The notes beneath the pieces were generated by a model that was not told the DNA's origin, ran no database searches, and was given only the letters and a program-made list of their open reading frames with translations. Positions 27,608 to 36,635 of a stretch of 51,013 nucleotides of DNA are shown piece after piece. The DNA is from a miscellaneous Crenarchaeota group-6 archaeon AD8-1 (GTDB lineage Archaea; Thermoproteota; Bathyarchaeia; Bathyarchaeales; Bathycorpusculaceae). A program made the position numbers and the translations under genes. Where the stretch lies: contig LFWW01000010.1 in assembly GCA_001273385.1 (NCBI GenBank), forward strand, positions 1 through 51,013. The letters run 5' to 3'. Positions within the stretch are counted from its first letter, which is position 1; each line of letters begins with the position of its first letter.

Positions 27608-29110
27608 ATCTCATCCAAAAAAAATTTTAGAACTGTTAAAGAAATCAATGATAAAATTCGTAATGGTGATGTGCAAGTTCTTACAGCTTTGGAAATGAAG
27701 AAATTAGTGGAAAGTAGTGGTGTTGAAGTTGCTCTAAAGGAAGTTGATGTTGTTACAACTGGAACTTTTGGAGCAATGTGCTCTTCTGGAGCATTAATTA
27801 ATGTTGGTCATTCTGATCCTCCTATTAAAATTCAAAGGGCTTGGATGAATGATGTTGAAGTTAGTCATCCTGGTGCGGCGGTTGATCTTTTTATTGGTGC
27901 TACCCAAATGTCTGAAGAACAGCCATTTGAGTATGGTGGAGGCCATTTGATTGAGGATCTTATCCGTGGAAAAGAAGTAGAACTTAGAGCGACTGCATAT
28001 GGAACAGATTGTTATCCTCGAACTCAGATTAAAACCAATCTCACCAAAGACGATCTAAATCAATTTCACTTGTTAAATTTTAGAAATTGTTATCAAAGAT
28101 ATGTTTGTGCAGTAAATAGTCTTGATCAAACTCTTTATACTTATATGGGTAAACTTCTTCCAAGATTTAGAAATGCGAATTTTTCTGGTGCAGGTGAATT
28201 AAATCCTTTAATGAATGATCTAACCTATGAGACAATTGGATTAGGTACTAGAATATTTCTTGGAGGAGCTCAAGGATATGTTATTAGCGAAGGCACCCAG
28301 CATGATCCAAAAAATAGGTTTGGGACAATTATGGTCAAAGGAAATTGTAAACAAATGTCCCCTGAATTTATACAGGGAGCCTCTTTTACAAATTATGGAA
28401 CTACACTCTATGTTGGTTTAGGCATTCCAATACCAATTTTAAATAAAGATCTAGTAAAAAAGACAGCCATTAGAGATGAAGAAATATACACTGATATTGT
28501 TGATTATGGCATACCAAGAAGAGTACGTCCCAAACTGGGAAAAGTTAATTATAAAGAATTAAAATCAGGCTCAATAAGAATAAGCGGCAAGAAGGTTAAA
28601 GCTAGTTCATTATCAAGCTTCAAAAAAGCAAAACAGGTTTCTGAGCTTCTAAAACTTTGGATAGAAAACCAAGAATTTTATTTAACAACTCCTATTCAAA
28701 GACTTCCAACAGATACTGAATTTAAACCTATGAAACAGACACAAGAGACTTCTTTTGTTTCAAATGTTATGCATGATGCTGTTACATGTACAGAAGATGA
28801 AGAGATTCAAACTATTGCAAATAGGATTGTGACTAAATCTGTTAATCATATTATCGTAATCAATGCGGATAAGAAACTAAGGGGTATTGTAACTTCTTGG
28901 GATATAACTAAAGCTATGGCTGAGGGAAAAAACGAATTATCAAAATTTGTAACACGGCGAGTAATAACAGCCAAGCCTGAAGAGCCTTTAGAAACGGCAT
29001 CTAGAAAAATGGCGAAATATAATATATCTGCTCTGCCTGTTATAAATCGAGAAAGAAAAGTACTTGGAATAGTTACTGCTGAAGATGTTTCTAGGCTTTT
29101 AGGGAAGTGA
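27608..29110 (+). CDS. Homocysteine biosynthesis protein (DUF39 with CBS domains), L-aspartate semialdehyde sulfurtransferase type
   Basis: DUF39 proteins in methanogens (MA1821 type) form homocysteine from aspartate semialdehyde, working with a NIL-ferredoxin partner. The first ~370 residues are DUF39; Cys58 and Cys135 ('GAMCSSGALINVGHSDPP' and 'YGTDCYPRTQI') keep the spacing of 77 that I recall for the functional cysteines. Two CBS motifs follow at the C terminus ('HIIVINADKKLRGIVTSWDITKAM', 'SALPVINRERKVLGIVTAEDVSRLL'). The start is probably ATC 27608, seven bases after GGAGGT (27595-27600). A TTG at 27593 is in frame but precedes that site. The gene belongs to the homocysteine trio with the next two genes. 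Confidence 0.9.
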   Translation: MSSKKNFRTVKEINDKIRNGDVQVLTALEMKKLVESSGVEVALKEVDVVTTGTFGAMCSSGALINVGHSDPPIKIQRAWMNDVEVSHPGAAVDLFIGATQMSEEQPFEYGGGHLIEDLIRGKEVELRATAYGTDCYPRTQIKTNLTKDDLNQFHLLNFRNCYQRYVCAVNSLDQTLYTYMGKLLPRFRNANFSGAGELNPLMNDLTYETIGLGTRIFLGGAQGYVISEGTQHDPKNRFGTIMVKGNCKQMSPEFIQGASFTNYGTTLYVGLGIPIPILNKDLVKKTAIRDEEIYTDIVDYGIPRRVRPKLGKVNYKELKSGSIRISGKKVKASSLSSFKKAKQVSELLKLWIENQEFYLTTPIQRLPTDTEFKPMKQTQETSFVSNVMHDAVTCTEDEEIQTIANRIVTKSVNHIIVINADKKLRGIVTSWDITKAMAEGKNELSKFVTRRVITAKPEEPLETASRKMAKYNISALPVINRERKVLGIVTAEDVSRLLGK

Positions 29111-29115
29111 AAAAC

Positions 29116-29505
29116 ATGGCTAAAATTCTGCTAAAATTTTCAGAAAGTTTGGTTGGAAAACCCATAATCTCACAAATAATCATGAAATACAATGTCCCAA
29201 TCAATATCATCACAGCTAATATTACCTCAAAAGGAGGCGAATTTCTCGCTGAGATACCGGATGAGATTCTAGTAAAGTTAGTTAAAGCTTTTAGAAAAAA
29301 AGGACTTATTGTCACTCTGCCTAAATTAATTGATATCGATGAAAAAGAATGTTTTAGTTGTGGTGCATGTATCACCATTTGTCCAGTTGAAGCACTTGTT
29401 TTTGATAAGGATTTTTCTTTAGTTTTTGATAAAGAAAAATGTTTAGGAAGTACCTGCAATGCCTGTGTTGATGCTTGTCCAGCAAAAGCAATAACATCCG
29501 GTTAA
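29116..29505 (+). CDS. NIL-domain ferredoxin-like protein, homocysteine biosynthesis partner
   Basis: The N-terminal half is a NIL domain ('KILLKFSESLVGKPIISQIIMKYNVPINII'), the small-molecule binding fold also seen in methionine transporters. The C-terminal half holds two [4Fe-4S] clusters ('CFSCGACITICPVEAL' and 'CLGSTCNACVDACPAKAI'). In methanogens the DUF39 protein and this type of partner (MA1822) are both needed for sulfur transfer to make homocysteine. It starts at ATG 29116, preceded by AGGGAAGTGA; a GTG at 29107 is also in frame. It overlaps or abuts the DUF39 gene and precedes the UPF0280 gene. Confidence 0.92.
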   Translation: MAKILLKFSESLVGKPIISQIIMKYNVPINIITANITSKGGEFLAEIPDEILVKLVKAFRKKGLIVTLPKLIDIDEKECFSCGACITICPVEALVFDKDFSLVFDKEKCLGSTCNACVDACPAKAITSG

Positions 29506-29547
29506 TATTTTTTTTAACTAGCTAAGACAGGAGATTAAAAAACTTCA

Positions 29548-30281
29548 ATGAAGAGAACTAAAAGTCTTTTCAAAGAATCATTTAGCATCAAAGAATCAAG
29601 TTGTACTATAATTTCTGATAAAAAAAGTGGATTTGAAATAGCAAGAGAATCTATTACTCAAAATAGAATTAAACTTGAAAAATATATTGAATATTCATTA
29701 GTAGTCTTAAACCAATGCATGTTCCAAAAGGTCCTTTAATCGTTGAATTAATGGCTAAATATGCTGAATTGGCTAATGTTGGTCCAATGGCTTCAGTTGC
29801 AGGAGTATTGGCTGATTTGGCTGTGTCTGATATGAAAAAATGTGGTTGTAATGTGGCAGTTGTTGAAAATGGTGGAGAAATATCTGCATTTTCAGATATA
29901 CCAATAGACGTAGGTCTGTCCGCTGGAGATGTAAGTCTTTCTAATAGTTTCGGTTTTAGATTGGTTGATTTTCCTGTTGGAGTTGCTACCAGTTCAGGTC
30001 GGTTTAGTCATGCTTTAAGTTTTGGAGAAGCTGATGCTGTCACTATATTTTGTGAAACAGCCGGTATGGCGGATGCTGCAGCTACAGCCGTATGTAATGT
30101 TGTTAAAAGTAATCGGTCTGATAAGGCGATAAAAATAGGGATCAAGAAAGCAAAATCGATACAAAATGTTTTGGGTGTTTTGATTATTTATAATGATTTA
30201 GTTGGTACCGCGGGAAATATTCCGAAAATAATAAAAATCAATAAAAAAAATACAAGTCAAAATTTTCAGCATTTAAAGTGA
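29548..30281 (+). pseudogene. UPF0280 family protein (ApbE-like, COG2122), split by an apparent 1-nt frameshift
   Basis: UPF0280 proteins (MA1715 type) accompany the DUF39/NIL pair and are implicated in the same homocysteine pathway. The 5' part (from ATG 29548) gives 'FSIKESSCTIISDKKSGFEIARESITQNR..KLEKYIEYS'. The larger 3' part continues in the -1 frame with 'SLKPMHVPKGPLIVELMAKYAELANVGPMASVAGVLADLA', the family core, and ends with 'VVENGGEISAF' and 'ETAGMADAAATAV'. The two parts abut in order and share no gap. The switch lies between the frame-2 stop at 29688 and about 29712, so a missing base near there would fuse them. Error, real lesion and programmed slippage are all possible. Confidence 0.85.
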
Positions 30282-30493
30282 CTGTAGGACTAATTTTTCT
30301 GTTTTTAATATTTATTAATTCCATTTTTCAGTGTTTGAATATTTGGTCTTGGTAATAATTCATTCATTTATGGAATAACTCTAAGGATAATTATTTAATC
30401 AACCAAAAACAAAATAGGATGAATCAATAATTGATCAAGGATATAATAGTATTATTAAGATAATCGAGTTATGAAAATTTTAGGTGATCCAAA
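30282..30493 (+). promoter_or_regulatory. Terminator-promoter gap between the homocysteine and aromatic operons
   Basis: Just after the UPF0280 stop, T-rich runs (about 30293-30306) suit archaeal termination. Further on, GATATAATAG at about 30439-30448 is a TATA-like element and leads to AGGTGATC before the aroB' start. A near-palindrome ATCAA-TAA-TTGAT lies at about 30422-30434, just before the TATA element, and could be an operator. No gene is seen in this stretch. Confidence 0.4.
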
Positions 30494-31534
30494 TTGAAAG
30501 AAATCTGGGTTGAAATATCTTCAAGAGCTTCTGATTCAGAAAAAGTTGCCCTCCTGAACCTTGCAAAAGAAAATTGCGATTTTATCTTAAAGGAAGATCA
30601 AATAAAAAACATTTCAGGACAGGAAGAAATTGCTCTACTAAATAATTTAGATAAGAATAAAATAAAGCAATTAAAAGATGAAAATAAGAAGATTGCATTA
30701 AAAATAGCTATAAAGGGAAAAGAAGATGAGAATATTGCAGTAAAGGCTGCCGGATTTCTTGTTGATTATCTAATTCTTACGTGTTTAGATTGGTGTGTAA
30801 TTCCTCTTGAGAATTTAATTGCTAAAACTCGGGGAAGAAGTAAGATTATTGCCAAGGTTCAAAATTCTAAAGAAGCAAAACTTGTTTTGGAGGCCTTGGA
30901 ATTGGGAACTGATGGAATTTTATTAATTGCTAATAGTTCTAAGGAACTTAAAAAGACAATAGATTTGGTGAAAAAAAAGACTCTAAGTCTAAAACTGATT
31001 CCAGCTAAAATTGTATTTATTAAACAGATAGGAACTGGTGCTAGAGTTTGTGTTGATACCTGTGATATGATGGTTAAAGGTGAAGGGATGCTTGTTGGTT
31101 GTCAAGCTTCGGGATTATTTCATGTTGAAGCTGAAGTGACTGAGAATCCTTATGTTCAAGCACGACCATTTAGAGTAAATGCTGGATCTCTTTCTATGTA
31201 TACTTTTAGCTCAATAGATAGAACTCGTTATTTATCAGATCTAAAAGCCGGTGAGGAAGTTCTAATAGTTGAAAAAAGCGGTAAAGTTCGGACTGCAGAT
31301 GTTGGTAGGGTAAAAATTGAATTAAGACCTCTTATTTTGATTGAAGCTGAAGTGGAAGAAAAGAGAATTAAGACAATCCTGCAAAATGCTGAGACTATTC
31401 GCTTAATGACAATGAAAGATTCTATACCTGTAACTGAACTAAAAATTGATGATGAAGTATTAGTTCACTTAACAAAAAGTGGAGGCAGACACTTCGGTAT
31501 TGCCGTTGATGAAGAAACGGTGATTGAACGTTGA
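30494..31534 (+). CDS. aroB': 3-dehydroquinate synthase II (archaeal AroB')
   Basis: This enzyme converts 2-amino-3,7-dideoxy-D-threo-hept-6-ulosonate to 3-dehydroquinate by oxidative deamination with NAD, the archaeal entry to the aromatic pathway. Motifs include 'YLILTCLDWCVIPLENLIAK', 'RVCVDTCDMMVKGEGMLVG', 'NAGSLSMYTFS' and 'YLSDLKAGEEVLIV'. The 346-residue length is typical. TTG 30494 follows a perfect AGGTGATC ribosome-binding site. The partner ADTH synthase (aroA'), normally adjacent, is not in the window. It is the first gene of a nine-gene aromatic operon. Confidence 0.93.
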   Translation: MKEIWVEISSRASDSEKVALLNLAKENCDFILKEDQIKNISGQEEIALLNNLDKNKIKQLKDENKKIALKIAIKGKEDENIAVKAAGFLVDYLILTCLDWCVIPLENLIAKTRGRSKIIAKVQNSKEAKLVLEALELGTDGILLIANSSKELKKTIDLVKKKTLSLKLIPAKIVFIKQIGTGARVCVDTCDMMVKGEGMLVGCQASGLFHVEAEVTENPYVQARPFRVNAGSLSMYTFSSIDRTRYLSDLKAGEEVLIVEKSGKVRTADVGRVKIELRPLILIEAEVEEKRIKTILQNAETIRLMTMKDSIPVTELKIDDEVLVHLTKSGGRHFGIAVDEETVIER

Positions 31535-32205
31535 AACCTAGAATTTGTGTTTCTCTTCTTCCAAAAAATTTTCGAGAAACCTATAGTTTAATTGAAAGAG
31601 CTGAAAAGCTAAAAGCTGATTTTATTGAATTAAGACTAGATCATCTTGAACCTAAAATTAATTTAAATGAATTAGCTAATTTAGGAAATATCCCTAAAAT
31701 TGCAGCAATCCTGTCACCTCCAAGAAAAGGTGACTTTGCTTTATCAAAATTAGATCAACATAAATTTCTTATTAAAGCAGCAAAGAGCGGTTTTCAGTAT
31801 GTTGATACGGCATTGGACTCCCCATATCTAAAAGAAACTATAAAGAAATTAAAATCCTTAAATTGCAAATCAATAGTTTCTTTCCATGATTTCAATCGAC
31901 CATTGCCCTTGATAGATCTTCAGAAAATTCTCAAAAAAGAAATCTCTACCGGAGCTGAAGTTTGTAAAATTGTAACAACTGCAAAAAAGATTCAAGATAA
32001 TCTTGATTTGTTAAATTTTATCTCGAAAAAATCATCTGAAACTAATCTTGTATCTTTTTGCATGGGTAAACTTGGCCGGGTCTCAAGATTATTATCACCA
32101 TATTATGGAAGTTTTTTTACTTTTGCCTCTCTTGAACAAGGCTATGAAACAGCAGAAGGTCAAATTTCTATCCAAGATATGAAACAGGTTTACAAACTTT
32201 TGTAG
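31531..32205 (+). CDS. aroD: 3-dehydroquinate dehydratase, type I
   Basis: AroD dehydrates 3-dehydroquinate to 3-dehydroshikimate through a Schiff-base lysine. It shows 'ADFIELRLDHLEP' near the N terminus, 'CKSIVSFHDFNRPLP' with the catalytic histidine, and 'AEVCKIVTTAK' with the Schiff-base lysine. 'SFCMGKLGRVSRLLSPYYGSFFTFAS' is the C-terminal substrate loop. The 224-residue length fits the class I enzyme. It overlaps aroB' by 4 nt, starting at TTG 31531. Confidence 0.94.
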   Translation: MKPRICVSLLPKNFRETYSLIERAEKLKADFIELRLDHLEPKINLNELANLGNIPKIAAILSPPRKGDFALSKLDQHKFLIKAAKSGFQYVDTALDSPYLKETIKKLKSLNCKSIVSFHDFNRPLPLIDLQKILKKEISTGAEVCKIVTTAKKIQDNLDLLNFISKKSSETNLVSFCMGKLGRVSRLLSPYYGSFFTFASLEQGYETAEGQISIQDMKQVYKLL

Positions 32206-32216
32206 TGTGATTATTT

Positions 32217-33086
32217 ATGACTGTTTCTGGGAAAACAAAAATATATGGAGTTATTGGGGATCCAATTGAACATAGTTTGAGTCCAACTATTCAAAATTCT
32301 GCTTTTCAGTATTTTAATCTTGATTTTATATTTCTGGCATTCAATGTGAAGAATGAAGAATTGAAAAATTTCATTAAATGCACTAGATCATTTGGAATCC
32401 AAGGTCTAAATGTTACAATGCCTCATAAAGAAAATGTTATTCGTTACCTTGATGAAATTGATGATAATGCCAGATTTCTAAATTCAGTGAACACAATTGT
32501 AAATAATAAAGGAAGACTTTTCGGTTATACCACAGATGGAATAGGGGCTGTTTGTGCCCTCAAGGAAAATAATGTTGACTTGGCTTCAAGCAAAGTAGTA
32601 TTACTTGGGGCAGGTGGAGCTGGAAGAGCAATCGCATTATCACTCGCAGATAAAGTTGCAAATCTTGTTATTCTAAATAGGGATTTGGAAAAAGCAAAAA
32701 GACTCTATATAAAATTAAAACAAAAATTTAATAGAAATATTTTTGGAGGATCACTATCAGAAGATTCAATAAAAAAACATCTTGAAAACTCGGATGTACT
32801 TATAAATGCTACAAATGTTGGTATGAAACCAAACCAAACAGAATCAATTATAGATTCAAGTATGCTATCTTCGAATTTGACTGTCATGGATATTGTTTAT
32901 AATCCAATTGAAACTAAGCTATTAGTTGATGCAAAGAGAATCGGTGCAAATATAATCAATGGAATTGAAATGTTAATTTATCAAGGTGCCGCATCCTTCG
33001 AATTATGGAGTGGTAAAAAAGCACCTATTGATGTGATGAAAAAAGCAGCAATAAAAAAGATCTTAACCACAGGTGAAGCTAATTGA
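32217..33086 (+). CDS. aroE: Shikimate dehydrogenase
   Basis: AroE reduces 3-dehydroshikimate to shikimate with NADPH. Substrate motifs are 'GVIGDPIEHSLSPTIQNSAF' and 'GLNVTMPHKENVI', where the lysine is catalytic. The cofactor loop is 'VVLLGAGGAGRAIALSLA', followed by the 'LINATNVGM' and 'DIVYNPIETKLL' segments. Length 289, normal. ATG 32217 follows aroD by 11 nt. It ends with a 4-nt overlap with the kinase. Confidence 0.95.
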   Translation: MTVSGKTKIYGVIGDPIEHSLSPTIQNSAFQYFNLDFIFLAFNVKNEELKNFIKCTRSFGIQGLNVTMPHKENVIRYLDEIDDNARFLNSVNTIVNNKGRLFGYTTDGIGAVCALKENNVDLASSKVVLLGAGGAGRAIALSLADKVANLVILNRDLEKAKRLYIKLKQKFNRNIFGGSLSEDSIKKHLENSDVLINATNVGMKPNQTESIIDSSMLSSNLTVMDIVYNPIETKLLVDAKRIGANIINGIEMLIYQGAASFELWSGKKAPIDVMKKAAIKKILTTGEAN

Positions 33087-33958
33087 CATTTAAAGGTGAA
33101 GCAATTGCTTATGGAGCTGCTACAATTGTTAATGCAATTGCCCTTGGGAAAGGTGCTGCATTAGGTGTGGATCTATGGACCAAAGCTGAAGTGACTCTTA
33201 CAGATGAACCTAATATTATTCAAGGTGAGATAATTTCAGATTCAACCGAAGATACCTCTTTGATTGAAAAAGCAGTAGATAGAGTTTTTCGATATTTTAA
33301 TTTGCAAAAAGAAGTTGGAGCAAAAATTAAAACCTGGTCAAATATTCCCATTGCTAGAGGTTTAAAAAGTAGCAGTACAGCTGCTAACGCTGTAGTATTA
33401 GCTACACTTAAAGTTTTAAACAAGAAAATTGACGATCTTTCGATCGTTTCTTTAGGTGTCGATGCTGCCTTTGAAGCAGGAGTTACTATTACTGGAGCTT
33501 TTGATGATGCTTGCGCCTCTTTTTTTGGCGGTGTTGTGATGACTGATAATTTGAATAGAAAACTTTTAAAACGAAATCAAATTCCTGAAAATGCAACAAT
33601 TTTGTTTTTTGTTCCTAAACAGAAGGTTTACACAGCTAATACAAAAATTTCCAGATTAAAATCAATTAAAGCTCTTGTAAATATAGCTTTTCGGGAAGCA
33701 ATGGAAGGAAATTATTGGACTGCTTTATCATTAAACGGATTTATTTATTCTTCAGTTCTAGGTTATGGTTCGGATTTAGCCTTTGCGTCTCTTGAAGCTG
33801 GGGCTTTAGCATCTGGACTTTGTGGTAAAGGACCAGCAGTAACTTCGGTTGTTACAAATGATAAAATCGACGAAGTAAAATCAGTATTTCAAAGATATGA
33901 TGGTGATATCATAGAAACCTGTATCAATCATAAAAAAGCAGCTGTGATTCAAAAATGA
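33083..33958 (+). CDS. aroK: Shikimate kinase, archaeal GHMP type
   Basis: This is the GHMP-superfamily shikimate kinase that replaces the bacterial AroK/AroL fold in archaea. The ATP loop is 'PIARGLKSSSTAANAV', and 'GVDAAFEAGVTITGAFDDACASFFGGV' carries the substrate-side motif. The C-terminal 'LASGLCGKGPAVTSVV' is the third GHMP motif. Length 291 is normal. TTG 33083 has CAGGTGAAG upstream. The gene is sandwiched between aroE and aroA with 4-nt overlaps on both sides, which fixes the function. Confidence 0.94.
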   Translation: MTFKGEAIAYGAATIVNAIALGKGAALGVDLWTKAEVTLTDEPNIIQGEIISDSTEDTSLIEKAVDRVFRYFNLQKEVGAKIKTWSNIPIARGLKSSSTAANAVVLATLKVLNKKIDDLSIVSLGVDAAFEAGVTITGAFDDACASFFGGVVMTDNLNRKLLKRNQIPENATILFFVPKQKVYTANTKISRLKSIKALVNIAFREAMEGNYWTALSLNGFIYSSVLGYGSDLAFASLEAGALASGLCGKGPAVTSVVTNDKIDEVKSVFQRYDGDIIETCINHKKAAVIQK

Positions 33959-35259
33959 CAGATACTACAATTAATCCAGCAAAGAATCTTGCAGGAACTA
34001 TTGTTGCCCCCTCATCAAAATCTTATTCTCAACGAATGCTGATAGCTTCATTGCTTTCAGAGGGAAGATCTATTATTTCAAATCCATTATACTCTGAAGA
34101 TACTAAAGCTACTTTAAGAGCTATTGAAAACTTGGGCGCCAAAGTTAAGATCTCAGGATCTAAATGGATAGTAGATGGATCATTACCCTTGAAAAGCAAA
34201 CCTGAACCAATCGATTGTAGAGAATCTGGGGCTACTTTAAGATTTATTTTACCCGTTTGTGCACTCGCACGTGGATCTTCAACTTTGACTTTTTCTAAAT
34301 CTTTAGAGAAAAGACCTATCTTGCCCTTACTTCAAAGTCTCCAAGATTTAGGAGTTAGAACTGAAACTAGAGATTTTTGTTCGAAACCAGAAATTCTTGT
34401 TAAGGGTGGTGGCATTAGGGGCGGAAAGACCTCTATTCAAGGTGATATAAGCTCTCAATTTATTTCTGGTTTACTCTTTGCTTGTCCTTTAGCAAGTTTA
34501 GATACTATAATTCGACTAAATTCACCTCTTGAGTCTACCCATTATGTTGAAATGACAAAAGAAGTACTTGAAAATCATAATATATTCATCACAATTTCGG
34601 ATAATTTTGATAAGTTCAATATAAAATCTGATCAAAAGTACACTCCAAATAACCATGTTGTACCAGGGGATTTTTCCTCAGCGGCTTTTATGTTGGCTGC
34701 AGCAGCTATAACTAATTCAAAGATAACTATCAAAAATCTAGAATCTTCAACTTTGCAAGGCGACAAAGCTATTTTAAATATTCTAAAGAATATGGGAGTA
34801 AATGTAAGAATAGAAAATGATCAAGTTATAATTGCTGGTCACAAAGATTTTCTTAATCCCATTGATATGGATGCAAGAAATATTCCTGATCTTGTGCCTA
34901 TTTGCTCTGTTTTAGCATGTTATGCAAATGGGACTTCTAAAATACATGATGCTCATAGATTAAGGTATAAAGAGTCTGATAGGTTATTGTCGTTGTATTT
35001 AGAATTAAGAAAGATGGGAGCTGATATTCTAATTGATAATGATTGTCTTACGATTGGTGGATCTCGGACTTTGCATGGAGCTTTAGTTGATCCTCATAAT
35101 GATCATAGGATCGCTATGGCCTGTTCTATAGCAGGATTAGGTGCGATTGGTGCTACTAAGATTAAAGATTCTGAATGTGTAAAAAAATCTTATCCAAGTT
35201 TTTTTGAGGATTTGCAAAAATTGGGAGTTGTAATAAGTGGTGGGAAATTCAATAGGTAA
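33955..35259 (+). CDS. aroA: 3-phosphoshikimate 1-carboxyvinyltransferase (EPSP synthase)
   Basis: AroA adds the enolpyruvyl group of PEP to shikimate 3-phosphate. Active-site motifs include 'APSSKSYSQRMLIASLL', 'CRESGATLRFILPVCAL', 'SQFISGLLFACPL' and 'RLRYKESDRLLSL', plus 'NDHRIAMACSIAGL' near the end. The loop 'GxxR' PEP site lies around residues 85-95. Length 434 is normal. ATG 33955 overlaps aroK by 4 nt, and the 3' end overlaps aroC by about 20 nt, an unusually long coupling. Confidence 0.95.
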   Translation: MTDTTINPAKNLAGTIVAPSSKSYSQRMLIASLLSEGRSIISNPLYSEDTKATLRAIENLGAKVKISGSKWIVDGSLPLKSKPEPIDCRESGATLRFILPVCALARGSSTLTFSKSLEKRPILPLLQSLQDLGVRTETRDFCSKPEILVKGGGIRGGKTSIQGDISSQFISGLLFACPLASLDTIIRLNSPLESTHYVEMTKEVLENHNIFITISDNFDKFNIKSDQKYTPNNHVVPGDFSSAAFMLAAAAITNSKITIKNLESSTLQGDKAILNILKNMGVNVRIENDQVIIAGHKDFLNPIDMDARNIPDLVPICSVLACYANGTSKIHDAHRLRYKESDRLLSLYLELRKMGADILIDNDCLTIGGSRTLHGALVDPHNDHRIAMACSIAGLGAIGATKIKDSECVKKSYPSFFEDLQKLGVVISGGKFNR

Positions 35260-36343
35260 AGTATTTAAAATAACTACTTTCGGGGAAAGTCATGGAAGTT
35301 GCATCGGTGTAGTGGTTGATGGCTGTCCTTCTGGTTTACCGTTGATTGATAATGATTTTAATGAGGATTTATCTAAAAGAATTCCAAATGAACCAAAAAT
35401 TGTCTCAGCGAGGAAAGAAATAGACAAGGTTCATATTTGTTCAGGAGTTTTTAAGGGACTTACAACTGGTGCACCAATCACTCTAATTGTTGATAACTGT
35501 GAAGGCATTTCAAAGGATTATGATCTTATAAAAGATTTACCTCGTCCAGGACATGCTGACTATCCTGCTATAATTAGGTACGGTGGGTTTAATGATTATC
35601 GAGGTGGGGGCAGATTTTCAGGGAGAGGCACAGTTTCAATTATCATGGGTGGTACTATAGCTAAAAAATTGTTGTCTCGTCTTAATATTGAGATTCTAGC
35701 ATTTGCGAAATCAATTGGAAATATAGAAGTGAAAAGAACCATAAGTTTTGAGGAATTAAGGAAGAACAGATACAGTACTGTAGTACGTTGTCCTGATCTG
35801 GATATAGCTAAACTTATGAAAAAATCAATAATTCAAAGCAAAAAAGAAGGCAACAGTTTAGGTGGAATAATAGAATGTGTTGTTCTTAATGTTCCAGTGG
35901 GGGTTGGTGATCCAGTTTTTGATACTATCGATGGTGATATCGCTAAAATGATCTTTTCCATTCCTGCGGTTAAAGGAATTGATTTTGGCACAGGTTTTGA
36001 GTCTGCTAAATTGAAAGGTTCAGAAAATAATGATCAATATGCTATATGTGATGATACAATTGTAACAACCTCTAATAATGCTGGGGGAATTCTGGGTGGT
36101 TTATCTTCAGGTATGCCAATTATTTTAAGTGTAGCTTTTAAGCCAACTCCTTCTATTGGTTTAAACCAAAATACAGTTAATTTGAAAACGATGAAAGAAA
36201 CCTCGATTAAAATCTCAGGGAGACACGATCCTTGTGTTGTTCCAAAAGCTGTACCTGTTGTGGAAGCTGCTCTTGCTATTGTTTTGGTTGATCACTTAAT
36301 TCGTGCTGGTTTTATTCCAAATGTTTTAAAGGAGCAAAAATAA
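35240..36343 (+). CDS. aroC: Chorismate synthase
   Basis: AroC eliminates phosphate from EPSP to make chorismate with reduced FMN as cofactor. Signatures are 'TTFGESHGSCIGVVVDGCPSG', 'RPGHADYPAIIRYGGFNDYRGGGRFSGRGT' and 'SNNAGGILGGLSSGMPI', all FMN and substrate contacts. It ends with 'GRHDPCVVPKAVPVVEAALAIVL'. I start at GTG 35240, which gives the classical 'MGNSIGK' N terminus; an in-frame GTG at 35237 adds one valine. It overlaps the tail of aroA. Confidence 0.96.
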   Translation: MGNSIGKVFKITTFGESHGSCIGVVVDGCPSGLPLIDNDFNEDLSKRIPNEPKIVSARKEIDKVHICSGVFKGLTTGAPITLIVDNCEGISKDYDLIKDLPRPGHADYPAIIRYGGFNDYRGGGRFSGRGTVSIIMGGTIAKKLLSRLNIEILAFAKSIGNIEVKRTISFEELRKNRYSTVVRCPDLDIAKLMKKSIIQSKKEGNSLGGIIECVVLNVPVGVGDPVFDTIDGDIAKMIFSIPAVKGIDFGTGFESAKLKGSENNDQYAICDDTIVTTSNNAGGILGGLSSGMPIILSVAFKPTPSIGLNQNTVNLKTMKETSIKISGRHDPCVVPKAVPVVEAALAIVLVDHLIRAGFIPNVLKEQK

Positions 36344-36344
36344 G

Positions 36345-36605
36345 ATGGAGCAAATTAGCCAATTAAGAGATAAAATAGATGATATTGATAATCAAATCTT
36401 GGTTTTGTTGCAGCAGAGAGTTGAAATATGCAAAACAATAGGCTTTTTAAAAAAGAAATTAAAAATGTCGATTCAAGATAGTTCTAGAGAAGCTTATGTT
36501 TATAATCAATTGAAGTTAAAGGCAAAAGATTTGGGATTAGATTCAGAAGAGATTAATTCGATTTATCAGCAAATAATTAATATGTGTAGCGCTGTTCAAA
36601 GTTAA
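36345..36605 (+). CDS. aroQ: Chorismate mutase, AroQ type
   Basis: The 86-residue all-helical protein rearranges chorismate to prephenate. It shows 'LRDKIDDIDNQILVLLQQRVEICKTIGFLKKKL' with the arginine (position about 8) and lysine residues of the AroQ active site, followed by the third helix 'INSIYQQIINMCSAVQS'. It starts at ATG 36345 behind AAGGAG in the aroC tail. Reading on past the stop codon in the same frame gives residues that resemble the start of the downstream aminotransferase, so the pair may once have been fused or read through. Confidence 0.92.
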   Translation: MEQISQLRDKIDDIDNQILVLLQQRVEICKTIGFLKKKLKMSIQDSSREAYVYNQLKLKAKDLGLDSEEINSIYQQIINMCSAVQS

Positions 36606-36635
36606 AAGAATCTAGTTCCTCATTATATTATTAGG

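Noticed and set aside
29706-29712. Programmed -1 frameshift as the main explanation for the UPF0280 split
   Set aside because: C-TTA-AAC departs from the X-XXY-YYZ rule, no downstream structure is evident, and homologues are single-frame as far as known; a lesion or sequencing error is simpler.
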